Assembly: GCA_964499485.1 (NCBI GenBank)
Contig: CAZCLF010000003.1
Coordinates: 1-64,000, forward strand
Direction: 5' to 3'
Source: Ga0074130 sp964499485
GTDB taxonomy: Bacteria; Pseudomonadota; Gammaproteobacteria; Burkholderiales; Rhodocyclaceae
DNA length: 64,000 bases
The position numbers and the translations under genes are program-made. Under the pieces are notes generated by a model, which was not told the DNA's origin, did no database searches, and saw nothing but the letters and a program-made list of their open reading frames with translations. Below, piece by piece: positions 17,517 through 26,100 of the stretch (position 1 is the stretch's first letter; each line of letters opens with the position of its first letter).

Positions 17517-19219
17517 CAGCGTCCCATCTTTTCGAGCCGATCTGATACCGCGTCGAGTTCGCGCATCATGGCACGCTCATCACGGATCAAGGTTGGCTTC
17601 AGCAGAATCACCAGCTCGCGTTTGAGTGAGGAGCGCGCACGCTGGCCGAGCAGGGTGCCCGCGTCGCTGCCGGTCGTTCCCGGTAGGCCGGAACGGTCGA
17701 TCGAGTTGGCTTGACTCATCAAACCTCCAATAGCAACGATATAGCCGTCACGTGCGCGCACTATGCTGTCGCTCTCATTCACAGTCGAAGCGGCGAGCGG
17801 TAGTTTGAACTGGCCCAGCGTGCCGAGGTCGATGAGCTTTTCTTTTTCAGCCACGGTGGTTACGGCTGGGTGGATGTGCAGGATGATGTTGTCTTCCTCA
17901 TCAATCTGTGGGGTTACATCCAGCGAGATTCCTGAGAAATAGGGTTGGAGCGTCACCGTTGGCGAGAAGGTGGCGTTACCTGTCGTATTGGTCGTAGTGT
18001 TGGTCGTTACGTTGGTGACGTACAGCTCATCTGTACCCACTTTTAGAACAGCCTTCTGATTGTTCAGTGTCGCCACGCGAGGGCTGGACAAAACAGAAAC
18101 TGAACCTTGGCTTTCCAGGAAGTTAAGGAGGGCCGCGAAGTTTGCTGTTTGCAGTGCGAGGCCTAAGAAGCCTCGCCCACCCGTTGCGGCTGCAAGCGAG
18201 CCTGCTGTACCAGGGGTCCCAGTCACACTATCGGTTGAACTAAGAGAAGTTGTTCTACCGGTGGGAACCAACGTGCTTCCTGATTGGAGATTGCCCGCTG
18301 AGATGCGATTGTTGGCACCGCTGAATGTGGCCCAGTTAATCCCCGCTTGGAAGGACTCGCTCAGCGTGACTTCGATAATCTTTGCCTCAAGCATGACTTG
18401 GCGGTCAGCAATGGCTTGGATGGCGCGGAGGTAGTTTTCGATGGCACGAATTTCACCAGGCAGCGCACGCACCAGAATCACACCCGAGTTGGGGGTGACA
18501 ACGACGCTGCGACCATCTGCAGTGCCCACAATTGCTTGAAGCGAGGTGGTCAGGCTGTCCCAGAAGTCATTGCGTGAGGTGGTGCGGACGCGGGTGGTGA
18601 TGTTGCTCTGAAGGCTGCTGTTGGGTGTATTGGTGCCCGTCGTATTGGTGTTGTTCAGATTTGGAGTGGCCGTTCCTGTCTGGTTGTTGCTACCGCCACT
18701 GATGGCACTGGAGGTCACCCGTAACTCGGTTTCTCCAGCGCGCATGGCGGCCAGGTAGTTCACTTGGAATACGCGGGTTTGCAGCGTGTTAGGCTGAATC
18801 GTGATGCGATTGCCCTGCATCCGGTATTCGTAACCATAAAGCTCACGAATCGAATCCAGCGCTTCGCGGACAGTGACATCCTTCAGGTTGATGGTGATAT
18901 TGCCCGCCACTTCTGGGGTGATCAGCATGTTGTAGCGCGTGCCACTGACAATTGCCATGAACACTTGCTGAGCGGGCGAGTTGACCACAGACAGATCGAA
19001 GCGTGGTTCAGTGGGTGCCGGTACCGGGTTGACGACCTCCAGCGGCGGCAGCATGGCTTTCTCTGTAGCCGCGTCCATGCTCTTTTGTTCGCGCGCGCTC
19101 TTCAGCTCTTGCTGAATCTGGTCACGCACGGTGTCGCGGCGAAATTCGGGGTGTGTGCAGGCGCCAAGCAACAGCGCGGCAGATACACAGAGGGACAGGT
19201 GGGCGAGTCGCGTCATCAT
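17516..19219 (-). CDS. mshL: MSHA pilus secretin MshL
   Basis: A 567-residue outer-membrane secretin lipoprotein with lipobox LGAC (Cys 21). An N-terminal STN-type domain (residues about 75-160; ITINLKDVTVREALDSI) is followed by N-domains interrupted by a Ser/Gly/Thr/Asn-rich stretch (SSAISGGSNNQTG, about 175-215). The secretin core has ESQGSVSVLSSPRVATLNNQ and the C-terminal SIVRARDGYIVAIGGLM and SLKRELVILLKPTLI. It forms the ring through which the MSHA pilus leaves the cell. It is placed between mshK and mshM as in other MSHA loci. Confidence 0.93.
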   Translation of the reverse strand: MMTRLAHLSLCVSAALLLGACTHPEFRRDTVRDQIQQELKSAREQKSMDAATEKAMLPPLEVVNPVPAPTEPRFDLSVVNSPAQQVFMAIVSGTRYNMLITPEVAGNITINLKDVTVREALDSIRELYGYEYRMQGNRITIQPNTLQTRVFQVNYLAAMRAGETELRVTSSAISGGSNNQTGTATPNLNNTNTTGTNTPNSSLQSNITTRVRTTSRNDFWDSLTTSLQAIVGTADGRSVVVTPNSGVILVRALPGEIRAIENYLRAIQAIADRQVMLEAKIIEVTLSESFQAGINWATFSGANNRISAGNLQSGSTLVPTGRTTSLSSTDSVTGTPGTAGSLAAATGGRGFLGLALQTANFAALLNFLESQGSVSVLSSPRVATLNNQKAVLKVGTDELYVTNVTTNTTTNTTGNATFSPTVTLQPYFSGISLDVTPQIDEEDNIILHIHPAVTTVAEKEKLIDLGTLGQFKLPLAASTVNESDSIVRARDGYIVAIGGLMSQANSIDRSGLPGTTGSDAGTLLGQRARSSLKRELVILLKPTLIRDERAMMRELDAVSDRLEKMGR

Positions 19220-19230
19220 GGTTCGCGTGG

Positions 19231-19596
19231 CTATTTGGACATGTGAGAGGTAGGGCGGGCCTTGCTGATGCCCGGCGTGAGTGTCAGCGTTTCGCGGCTG
19301 CCGTCGGCGGCGCGCAGCACAACGCTGTCGTCGTTGATGGCGATCAGGCGCGATTCGCCGACCTTGCCACCGAGGGCAACGAGCTCCCCATGGATCAGCG
19401 CCTGTGGCTTTTGCCCCTGACGGCGAATAATGCTTTGCAGGCCGCTCGCAACTGTTTGACCGGCACTGCCAAGTTCAAGCGTGCTGCCCTGTGGGCGTGT
19501 TGGGTCTGGCAGCGCTTGCGCCAAGGTGTGCAGCGGCATGGCTGCTACCAGCAATGTGATGCAGGTCAGAAGCGTGCGGTTCAGACGGCAAGCCAT
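19231..19596 (-). CDS. mshK: MSHA biogenesis protein MshK-like
   Basis: A 121-residue secreted protein with an N-terminal signal segment (LLTCITLLVAAMPLHTLAQA). The mature part starts with the short motif LPDPTRPQG, typical of MshK and GspC/PilP-like pilotin or alignment proteins. A small beta domain follows (ALIHGELVALGGKVGESRLI). It presumably links the inner-membrane complex to the MshL secretin. The call rests on the motif and on its place between mshJ (16-bp overlap) and mshL (11-bp gap); sequence alone would be weak. Confidence 0.8.
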   Translation of the reverse strand: MACRLNRTLLTCITLLVAAMPLHTLAQALPDPTRPQGSTLELGSAGQTVASGLQSIIRRQGQKPQALIHGELVALGGKVGESRLIAINDDSVVLRAADGSRETLTLTPGISKARPTSHMSK

Positions 19597-20291
19597 GGCA
19601 AATCCAGACTGAGGGTGTACAGCGTAAAGGTCAGCTCGCTACGTGGGTATTCGACCACCTTGAGTTGCATGGCGCTCCATAGAGGACGCGGCGTGATCCG
19701 TTGCAGTTCGTCGGCATAGGCAAGCAGATCGGCATAGCTGCCTGCCACGGTGATTTCAATCGTATGGCGGTAGATGCCACCGGGGGGCGGGGCTGTGGCG
19801 CCAGCCGCTCCGGTCGCTTGGGCTGGACGGGCCTGCGTGGTGGGTGGCTGTGGCGCAGTGGCGGACGCTTGCAACAAAGGCGACGCCGGCAGGGTCTTGA
19901 GACGCACCAGCTCTAGGCCCTTGTGCTTGGATAGCAAGGATTGCAGCAGGCGCGGCATGTTGGCAGGCGCGACAAGTAAGTGGTCAAACGCATGCAGCTC
20001 GTTCTCGATGCCGCTGATCTGCTGGCGGACCTGATCGACTTCGCGACGCAAATTGGCATCTGGGTCTTGCGTCTGCTTGGTCAGCTCAACGAGCTGCACC
20101 TGCAGTTGGTGGAGTTCCTGTTGCTGCTCGCCGAGTAAGCGCTGATTAGTTTTGGCCTTGAGCAACATCGGCTCAATGAACAGCGAATGCGACAGCAAAC
20201 CAATACCGAAAACACTGGCCAGCATCACCAGACGGCGTTCCTTGAGCTGCAGTGCCGTAAAGCGATCAGCAAGTTGCTTAAAGGCGCTCAT
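19581..20291 (-). CDS. mshJ: MSHA biogenesis protein MshJ (PilO-like)
   Basis: A 236-residue inner-membrane protein of the PilO/GspM type. A short cytoplasmic N-terminus precedes one transmembrane helix (about 22-38; LVMLASVFGIGLLSHSLF). A coiled-coil (about 45-100; LLGEQQQELHQLQVQLVEL) and a ferredoxin-like C-terminal domain follow, the latter containing the segment YRHTIEITVAGSYADLLAYA. It forms part of the pilus alignment complex with MshI. A Pro/Ala/Gly-rich insert (about 143-172) lies before the last domain. It overlaps mshI by 4 bp and mshK by 16 bp, so the three are translationally coupled. Confidence 0.87.
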   Translation of the reverse strand: MSAFKQLADRFTALQLKERRLVMLASVFGIGLLSHSLFIEPMLLKAKTNQRLLGEQQQELHQLQVQLVELTKQTQDPDANLRREVDQVRQQISGIENELHAFDHLLVAPANMPRLLQSLLSKHKGLELVRLKTLPASPLLQASATAPQPPTTQARPAQATGAAGATAPPPGGIYRHTIEITVAGSYADLLAYADELQRITPRPLWSAMQLKVVEYPRSELTFTLYTLSLDLPWLAV

Positions 20292-21943
20292 GAACGCCCT
20301 CCTGGTGCAGCATCCGCATGGCTCGAGGTCAGCGCGAAGTCGTGATAGCGCGGTGCAGGCGGTGCCACTTTGCTGGTACTCGTGCTAGTCCCCGCGCCGG
20401 GTGGGTTGGTCGCAGAAGGCAATGCTGGCAGTGATGGATTAGGTTGCGCAGTATTGCCGCTTGCTGGCGCAGGTGCCGCCTGATCGTTGCTGATATCAAG
20501 TGCAGCGAAGGTGCGTCCCTGAAAAGCCTTTTCAGCGTTCAGGCGACGAATGTATTCAGGGATCAGCGCCGGATTGGTAGTGCGGCCGTGGATTTCCAAA
20601 GCGCCGGATTCGCTGTTGATGCTAAAGGCAGTCAGCCATAAACCATTGGGGATCTGCCGAGCAAAGCCACGCAGCCAGTCGGCCTGATTGCTGCTCTCTG
20701 GGGACAAGCCGCGCTTCAGCAGTGCCAAGACTTCGCCGCGTGCTTCAAGGCGATTACGGTTGTCCACCAGTTCAGCTTGTAGCTTTGCATCGGGCTGGTG
20801 CTCGGCAATTCGTGTGCTGAGCTGTTTGCTTTGTGTGCGAGCAGTTTGTAATTGCGGCTCCAATGCGCGCAAGGCCGAAGCCGCTTGATCGTTCTGCCAA
20901 TAGGCCCAGCCAGCAGCGAGCAATGCGATGGTGCCGACGGTGCTGAGACTAAGTCCCAGGTTGCGGGCTGTCCACGGGTCATGTTGCTGTTGCAGGCTCG
21001 GGTCAAACAAATTGATCTGGGCGAGGGTGTCATTACGCAAAGCAGCACCCAATGCGGGTAGTGCGTCTGCCAGTGTCGCCGCATTGGCGAGCATGGGCGC
21101 ATCGCTGATATCGAGAGCTTCCTCGATTCTCAACGCTTCAACCGGTTGATATAGGTTGTCACGTAGATGCTGAATAAAGTCATCTGCCGCAGGTACCGGC
21201 AGCACTAACAAGCGTTGCAGATTCAGCTGGCTAAAATTGCGCTCAAAGTTATCGAGCGAGCGCTGCACGTCCAATACGGCGCGTTCGTACAAGCTCTTGT
21301 CGCGTGCAAGGTCAGCCGCGCTGATGTCAATACGGCGTGTTGAATACAGCTCGCCATTACAGCTTAGGGTCAGTAAGCCCCCCTGTGTGCTGAAGGTCAG
21401 CAGCGCCAAGGCACGATCCTGTGTTTCAAACAGCTCGGCAATATTGCGCTGTGCTAACTCTGGCAGATCAATAGCCACCAGATTGGCTTTCGCGCTCTGG
21501 AAGCTTTCGATACGTGGTTTGAGCACGCCATGATTGGCGGCAATTGCCAACAGTTGCGGTGGTCGACCCGCTTGCACGGGAATGCGCAAGGCGTCGATAC
21601 CGGCAGCCGTCACCGGGAAATCGACCATATCCTTGATCTTCCAGCGTACTGCCTCTCTTAGTTCTGCGGCAGGCGATGATTCCGGCACAGGTGGCGCTTC
21701 CACCGTGAGGAATTGATATTCCCCTGCGGCTAAGAGCGTGGTGCACTGCCCGTCCAGCTTGCCCCCTTGCCGCAATTTGGCAAGGGAGTCAGCAAGCCCA
21801 CCGGTCAGCGGGTAGGACTCGCAACGTACAACACGCGGCAGCTGATCAGTGCCGCGTGCAATATGTGCAATATCAATCCTTGCCCCCTGTGGGGCAACCG
21901 CTAACCAGTGTGAAGCGCGAGTTGCTTTACCGAAAAATGCCAT
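20288..21943 (-). CDS. mshI: MSHA biogenesis protein MshI, PilM- and PilN-like regions in one chain
   Basis: A 551-residue protein. Residues 1 to about 300 look like the cytoplasmic actin-like PilM/MshI part (ELREAVRWKIKDMVDFP; LTFSTQGGLLTLSCNGELY). Near residue 310 the motif NLFDPSLQ and a transmembrane helix (LGLSLSTVGTIALLAAGWAY) begin a PilN-like region with a coiled-coil and a C-terminal ferredoxin-like domain (GLWLTAFSINSESGALEIHG). The last 50 residues are Pro/Ser/Ala/Thr-rich. In type IVa pilus systems PilM and PilN are separate proteins, so here the two roles may be fused. It lies 9 bp downstream of mshA. Confidence 0.85.
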   Translation of the reverse strand: MAFFGKATRASHWLAVAPQGARIDIAHIARGTDQLPRVVRCESYPLTGGLADSLAKLRQGGKLDGQCTTLLAAGEYQFLTVEAPPVPESSPAAELREAVRWKIKDMVDFPVTAAGIDALRIPVQAGRPPQLLAIAANHGVLKPRIESFQSAKANLVAIDLPELAQRNIAELFETQDRALALLTFSTQGGLLTLSCNGELYSTRRIDISAADLARDKSLYERAVLDVQRSLDNFERNFSQLNLQRLLVLPVPAADDFIQHLRDNLYQPVEALRIEEALDISDAPMLANAATLADALPALGAALRNDTLAQINLFDPSLQQQHDPWTARNLGLSLSTVGTIALLAAGWAYWQNDQAASALRALEPQLQTARTQSKQLSTRIAEHQPDAKLQAELVDNRNRLEARGEVLALLKRGLSPESSNQADWLRGFARQIPNGLWLTAFSINSESGALEIHGRTTNPALIPEYIRRLNAEKAFQGRTFAALDISNDQAAPAPASGNTAQPNPSLPALPSATNPPGAGTSTSTSKVAPPAPRYHDFALTSSHADAAPGGRS

Positions 21944-21952
21944 GCGGTTTGC

Positions 21953-22354
21953 TTAGTAGCACGTGAGTGCAGCAGCAGCCGATTTTGTGACGCCACCGCT
22001 GCTATATTGAACGGTGCAGGTTACCGTGCTACCTGATGTGCAGCCGGTGCTCGAATTTGTAATGGTGTAGCCAGTAGGTTGACCAGTCGTGAGTAACGAC
22101 CACACACCATTTGTTGTACTTGAGGTGTTGTTACAACCATCGATAGACGTTGGACCGACAGTTTTGCTGAGCTGTTTGCCCGCATAGTTGATAGCACTTG
22201 CTGAAGATAAGCCGCCTGCGACGCCTTTTACTGCAGCATCAGCCGCATCATCTTTAAAGTCTACAAACTTCGGCAGTGCAGTGGCAGCCAAAATCCCAAG
22301 GATAACAATGACGACGATCAGTTCGATCAGGGTGAAGCCTGCTTGCTTTTTCAT
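21953..22354 (-). CDS. mshA: major MSHA-type pilin
   Basis: A 133-residue class IV prepilin. The short leader MKKQAG is cut after G6, giving F7 as the mature N-terminus, and E5 of the mature chain (in FTLIELIVVIVILGILAAT) is conserved. The globular part has a Cys pair near the end (C117 and C132 region: STVTCTVQYSS and LTCY) and is rich in Ser, Thr, Gly and Asn, offering many possible O-glycosylation sites for the nearby PglL-type enzyme. It is short for the family. A good ribosome site (AAAGGAG) precedes the ATG. Position after the minor pilin and before mshI supports the call as the major subunit. Confidence 0.87.
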   Translation of the reverse strand: MKKQAGFTLIELIVVIVILGILAATALPKFVDFKDDAADAAVKGVAGGLSSASAINYAGKQLSKTVGPTSIDGCNNTSSTTNGVWSLLTTGQPTGYTITNSSTGCTSGSTVTCTVQYSSGGVTKSAAAALTCY

Positions 22355-22373
22355 GGTGATACTCCTTTAAAAA

Positions 22374-22898
22374 TCAACAACCGGTAGTGACAACTGAAAT
22401 GACGGGGGCGATAAATACACCGCTGGTTGCGGTTGCCTCCTGATAAGTGACACGGCAAAACGGCGCAGTACCGCCCGCAATATCGAAAATGCGAGTTGCA
22501 GTGCCACTCGAGCTGCTCTGAATAATCAGACCATCATTGGCCAGATTGATCTGTGCTGCTGTGTCAATGCCATCCGCGGTAGCGGCAGGGTAGCGATTGA
22601 CGATGCGAATCATCGTACCTTCCATATTCACCATAGGCGGATTGGAGGCACAGTTGATCGCGGTTTGACTCGGGGCCACATTGGCCAAGTCTAACAGGCA
22701 GCGTGAGTGGGCAAGGGCTGTAGCCGAACGCATTAGCCCATAGATGGCGCCTGCTTTAGTGACGCGTGCATCTCGCTGTGCCTCGATCAGGCGAGGCAGG
22801 CTCACAGCAGCGAGGATGGCGATAATGCTCATCACCACGATCAGCTCAATCAGCGTGAAGCCTTGTTGCGTCGACGTTCGGAAGGTCTGCGTATTCAT
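22374..22898 (-). CDS. mshB: MSHA-type minor pilin (MshB-like)
   Basis: A 174-residue prepilin whose leader is cut after G13 (TQQG/FTLIE). Glu5 is conserved and the hydrophobic helix is FTLIELIVVMSIIAILAAVS. The globular domain has several Cys residues, including a C-terminal one (VVTTGC), and the segment AGAIYGLMRSATALAHSRC. The gene order mshG-B-A supports MshB, a minor pilin that helps start the fibre; sequence alone only shows a pilin-like protein. Confidence 0.8.
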   Translation of the reverse strand: MNTQTFRTSTQQGFTLIELIVVMSIIAILAAVSLPRLIEAQRDARVTKAGAIYGLMRSATALAHSRCLLDLANVAPSQTAINCASNPPMVNMEGTMIRIVNRYPAATADGIDTAAQINLANDGLIIQSSSSGTATRIFDIAGGTAPFCRVTYQEATATSGVFIAPVISVVTTGC

Positions 22899-22915
22899 CG
22901 TTTCGGCAACTCCTG

Positions 22916-24133
22916 TTATTTCTTGAGGGCGACGCGGCCCAGATCCCAGAGCGGTAGGAAGATGCCGAGAGCAAGCACCAGCACCATGGCGCCGAGCATC
23001 ACAATCAGGATAGGCTCAATTTGTTGGGCAAGCGTCTTGAGCTCGTACTCAACCTCGCTCTGGTACATGTCGGCGATCTCTTCCATCATGTCGTCGAGTG
23101 AGCCGGACTCTTCCCCGACGGCAATCATCTGCAGTACCACTGGCGTGAAGGCTTCGGTTGCAATGGCGGCGCGCAGCACGGACTCACCGCGCTCAACACC
23201 TTCGCGCATGCGTTCAATTTTGTCAGAAATCCACGCATTGTCGACAGTCTGTGCCACCGTGCTGAGGGCTTGAATGATGGGCACGCCAGAGCGCGTGGCC
23301 AGGGCAAAGCTACGCGCAAAGCGTGCCAGCGTGGCTTTTTGTACGATCTTTCCTGCGATCGGCAGGCGCAGCGTGAGCTGATCCCAGCGGTAACGGCCTG
23401 CGGTTGTGGCAATCCACTGCCGGAAACCGAGCGCCAAGCCGACACAGCTGAGCAACATGGCAGGCCACCAAGCGACGAAGAAATCTGAAATACCAATAAG
23501 TACGCGGGTCAAGAACGGTAGCTCGGCGCCAAAGCCTTTGAAAACTTTAGCGAACTCTGGAATCACCACCATGTTGATGATGACCATGGCAATCGTCATA
23601 GCCGCAATCACAAACATCGGGTAACGCAGCGCCGACTTCACTTGCTCGCGCATGAAGCGTTCAAACGCCATATGGTCGAAGAGGCGCAAGAACACCTCTT
23701 CAAGTCGCCCTGTCATTTCACCGACGCGCACCATGGCCAGGTAGAAGGGCGTGAACACCTTGGGGTGGCGTGCCATTGAGACTGAGAGTTCACGGCCTTG
23801 GTCAAGGCTTTCGCGCACTGACTGCAGCATGTTTTGCATGGCCGGGTTACTGTTGGAGTCACGCAGCCCACCGAGTGCGCGCATGATTGGCACACCGGCC
23901 TTCAGCAAAGTGTAAATCTGGCGAGTGAAAAGCAGGATGTCCACATGCCCAATACGTGGGGCGAACAGCTGAATATTGATGCCTTTGCCGCCACCGCGTG
24001 TTTCCTGAATAGACAGCGGCGTTACGCCTGCACCAAAGAGCGCATCCGCAGCGAGGTTTTGGTTGGCGGCTTCCAGCACACCCTCCACCATGGCACCTGT
24101 GCTATTGCGTCCCTTGTAGGCGAAGGAGGGCAT
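22916..24133 (-). CDS. mshG: MSHA pilus inner-membrane platform protein MshG (GspF/PilC family)
   Basis: A 405-residue polytopic protein with two GspF repeats. The first has LLFTRQIYTLLKAGVPIMRA and the second LARFARSFALATRSGVPIIQ, each followed by EVGEMTG-like or AVGEESGSLDDMM motifs. Transmembrane helices lie near residues 170-190, 220-240 and 375-395. It is the platform on which the MshE motor acts to polymerise pilin. The N-terminus (MPSFAYKGRNSTGAMVEGVL) is typical. It starts 2 bp after mshE. Confidence 0.93.
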   Translation of the reverse strand: MPSFAYKGRNSTGAMVEGVLEAANQNLAADALFGAGVTPLSIQETRGGGKGINIQLFAPRIGHVDILLFTRQIYTLLKAGVPIMRALGGLRDSNSNPAMQNMLQSVRESLDQGRELSVSMARHPKVFTPFYLAMVRVGEMTGRLEEVFLRLFDHMAFERFMREQVKSALRYPMFVIAAMTIAMVIINMVVIPEFAKVFKGFGAELPFLTRVLIGISDFFVAWWPAMLLSCVGLALGFRQWIATTAGRYRWDQLTLRLPIAGKIVQKATLARFARSFALATRSGVPIIQALSTVAQTVDNAWISDKIERMREGVERGESVLRAAIATEAFTPVVLQMIAVGEESGSLDDMMEEIADMYQSEVEYELKTLAQQIEPILIVMLGAMVLVLALGIFLPLWDLGRVALKK

Positions 24134-24135
24134 GA

Positions 24136-25851
24136 TTAGCTCGCGTCCTCAATTTGGCTGGTGATGCGCATGGCTTCCTCGATCGTGGTGCGTCCTGCGA
24201 CGACGAGGCGTACTGCATCGCGACGCAGCGTGTTGCCCGCCATCTGTGCTCGCCCAGCCTGCATGAAGGTATTGGGGTCGCCCTCGTTGGCCGCCTGTAC
24301 CAGTGGCGGGGTCATTTCCAGGAACTCATAAACTGCCTGGCGACCCATAAAGCCTGTATTGGCACAGTGACTGCATCCTGCACCCTTGCTGTACTTGAAT
24401 GTACTGACACGCTCACCCAGTTCGTAGGAGAGCCAGTGTGCTTCGTGAGCATCCGGTGTGTGTGGCTGTGCACAATTGCTGCAAATCGTACGCAATAGCC
24501 GTTGCGCCAGTACCATTTTGACCGAGAGGGCTACCATGTAGCGCGGTACGCCCATATCGAGCAGGCGGATTGGCGTGGAGAGCGCGTCATTTGTGTGCAG
24601 CGTGGACAACACCAAGTGGCCGGTCATAGCCGCGCGCATGCCGATTTCAGCAGTTTCCTCATCGCGCATTTCGCCGATCAGGATGATGTCTGGGTCTTGG
24701 CGCAGAGCGGTACGCAGCACGCGCGTGAAGGACAGGTCGATTTTTTCATGTACCTGCACTTGGTTGAGGCCGGGTAAGCGGTATTCAACCGGGTCCTCGA
24801 CGGTGATGATTTTCGACTCTGGTCGGTTCAGTTCATTCAGCGCTGCATAGAGCGAGGTTGTCTTACCTGAACCGGTGGGACCAGTGACAAGCACGATCCC
24901 TGAAGGCTGATGGATGGCGTGACGGAAGCGCGTGAGCACATGTGGAGGCATGTGCAAGCGATCAAGATCCAGCAGTGCGCCGTTCTGAACCAATAGACGC
25001 ATCACCACGGATTCGCCATATTGGGTCGGCATAGTGGAAATACGCACATCCACTTCTTGCCCGCGGATCTTCATGTTGAAGCGGCCGTCTTGCGGCAGGC
25101 GCTTTTCGGCAATGTCGAGGCCAGACATCAGCTTGAGACGTAGGACGAGCGCACCCGAAATCTTCTGGTCAGCTTCTGTCTGGATATGCAACAAGCCATC
25201 GATGCGGAAACGGATGGTGAGTGCGGTTTCTTGTGGCTCGATATGAATATCGGAAGCGCGTAGCCGAATGGCCTCTTCAAACACTGTCTGTAGCAGTTTG
25301 ACGACGGGTGCGTCCTCTGCGCCCGGTGTTAAGTTCAGGCCCGTGCCAAATTCGGTGGGCAGGTCGCCCATTTCCTCCGTCAGCTCACGTGCTAGACCGG
25401 ATATTTCCTCAGTGCGGTGGTATACCCGGTCGAGCAGCGGCATGAGCTGACTCTCGGTAACCACAGCCAAATCAATGTCGCGCTTCACGATGCGTGCGAC
25501 TTCGTCATACACAGTGAGGTCCGTCGGGTCAGCAAACCCAATACGCAGCACTCCGTCTTTATCGTCCAGGGGGATCGCGCGATAGCGGCGCGCCGGCACT
25601 TCGGGCAGGAGCTTGATCAGGTCAGGACGGATCGGGAAATTCTGAAGGTCGATGAAGTCGGCCTTGAGTTGATGGGCAAGGGCCTTGGCAATCCCAATTT
25701 CCGTTACATAGCCGCTGTCCACAAAGATGCGCCCCAGCCGCCGCCCGCTGCGCTTTTGTTCGACAAGCGCAAGCTGAAGCTGCTCTGGGGTAAGCAGACT
25801 CTGCTGAATCAGCAAATCTCCGAGGCGGATACGCTCCGGGGGACGCGGCAT
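24136..25851 (-). CDS. mshE: MSHA pilus extension ATPase MshE with c-di-GMP-binding MshEN domain
   Basis: A 571-residue GspE/PilB-type ATPase that powers pilus extension. Residues 9-32 and 38-61 are two 24-residue MshEN motifs (RLGDLL...LALVEQ and RLGRIF...ALAHQ) separated by 5 residues, the arrangement known to bind cyclic di-GMP. In the first motif the usual Gly at position 10 is Ser18. Further on come Walker A (GPTGSGKTTSLYAAL, about 320-335), the Asp box (DPDIILIGEMRDEETAEIG), Walker B and a zinc-binding C4 site (CSNC and CSHC). I chose the ATG at 25851 because GGAG lies 8 bp upstream and the MshEN domain starts right after it. It is the first gene of the leftward msh arm. Confidence 0.93.
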   Translation of the reverse strand: MPRPPERIRLGDLLIQQSLLTPEQLQLALVEQKRSGRRLGRIFVDSGYVTEIGIAKALAHQLKADFIDLQNFPIRPDLIKLLPEVPARRYRAIPLDDKDGVLRIGFADPTDLTVYDEVARIVKRDIDLAVVTESQLMPLLDRVYHRTEEISGLARELTEEMGDLPTEFGTGLNLTPGAEDAPVVKLLQTVFEEAIRLRASDIHIEPQETALTIRFRIDGLLHIQTEADQKISGALVLRLKLMSGLDIAEKRLPQDGRFNMKIRGQEVDVRISTMPTQYGESVVMRLLVQNGALLDLDRLHMPPHVLTRFRHAIHQPSGIVLVTGPTGSGKTTSLYAALNELNRPESKIITVEDPVEYRLPGLNQVQVHEKIDLSFTRVLRTALRQDPDIILIGEMRDEETAEIGMRAAMTGHLVLSTLHTNDALSTPIRLLDMGVPRYMVALSVKMVLAQRLLRTICSNCAQPHTPDAHEAHWLSYELGERVSTFKYSKGAGCSHCANTGFMGRQAVYEFLEMTPPLVQAANEGDPNTFMQAGRAQMAGNTLRRDAVRLVVAGRTTIEEAMRITSQIEDAS

Positions 25852-26100
25852 AGCAATATCTCCAAATTTAGGGTTGATTCTAGAAACAACAGCAGTAATA
25901 ATCAACAAAAACTTGATTTGTTAGGAAAAGTTGAATCTTTTTGCACTCTTTTAGTACGGTTGGTGCATGTGATTGATGCATTGTGGTGCGTTTGGGGTCT
26001 TGTCTTTCGTATGGATAATGCAGATACATCGACAAGTATCTCAGTAACATGTGACTAATCCGTTGTACAGACTGTTGCTTGAGGCCAGGATTTGAGTGAA
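25852..26100. promoter_or_regulatory. AT-rich divergent control region between the two msh arms
   Basis: This 249-bp region separates mshE (leftward) from mshQ (rightward) and is distinctly more AT-rich than the flanking genes, as expected for a bidirectional promoter. A -10-like GATAAT lies at 26014-26019, with only a poor -35 17 bp upstream (TTTGGG at 25991). I found no convincing sigma-54 (GG-N10-GC) site. Confidence 0.5.

Noticed and set aside
25852..26100. Sigma-54 promoter in the msh divergent region
   Set aside because: No GG-N10-GC element with proper flanks was found on either strand by eye.
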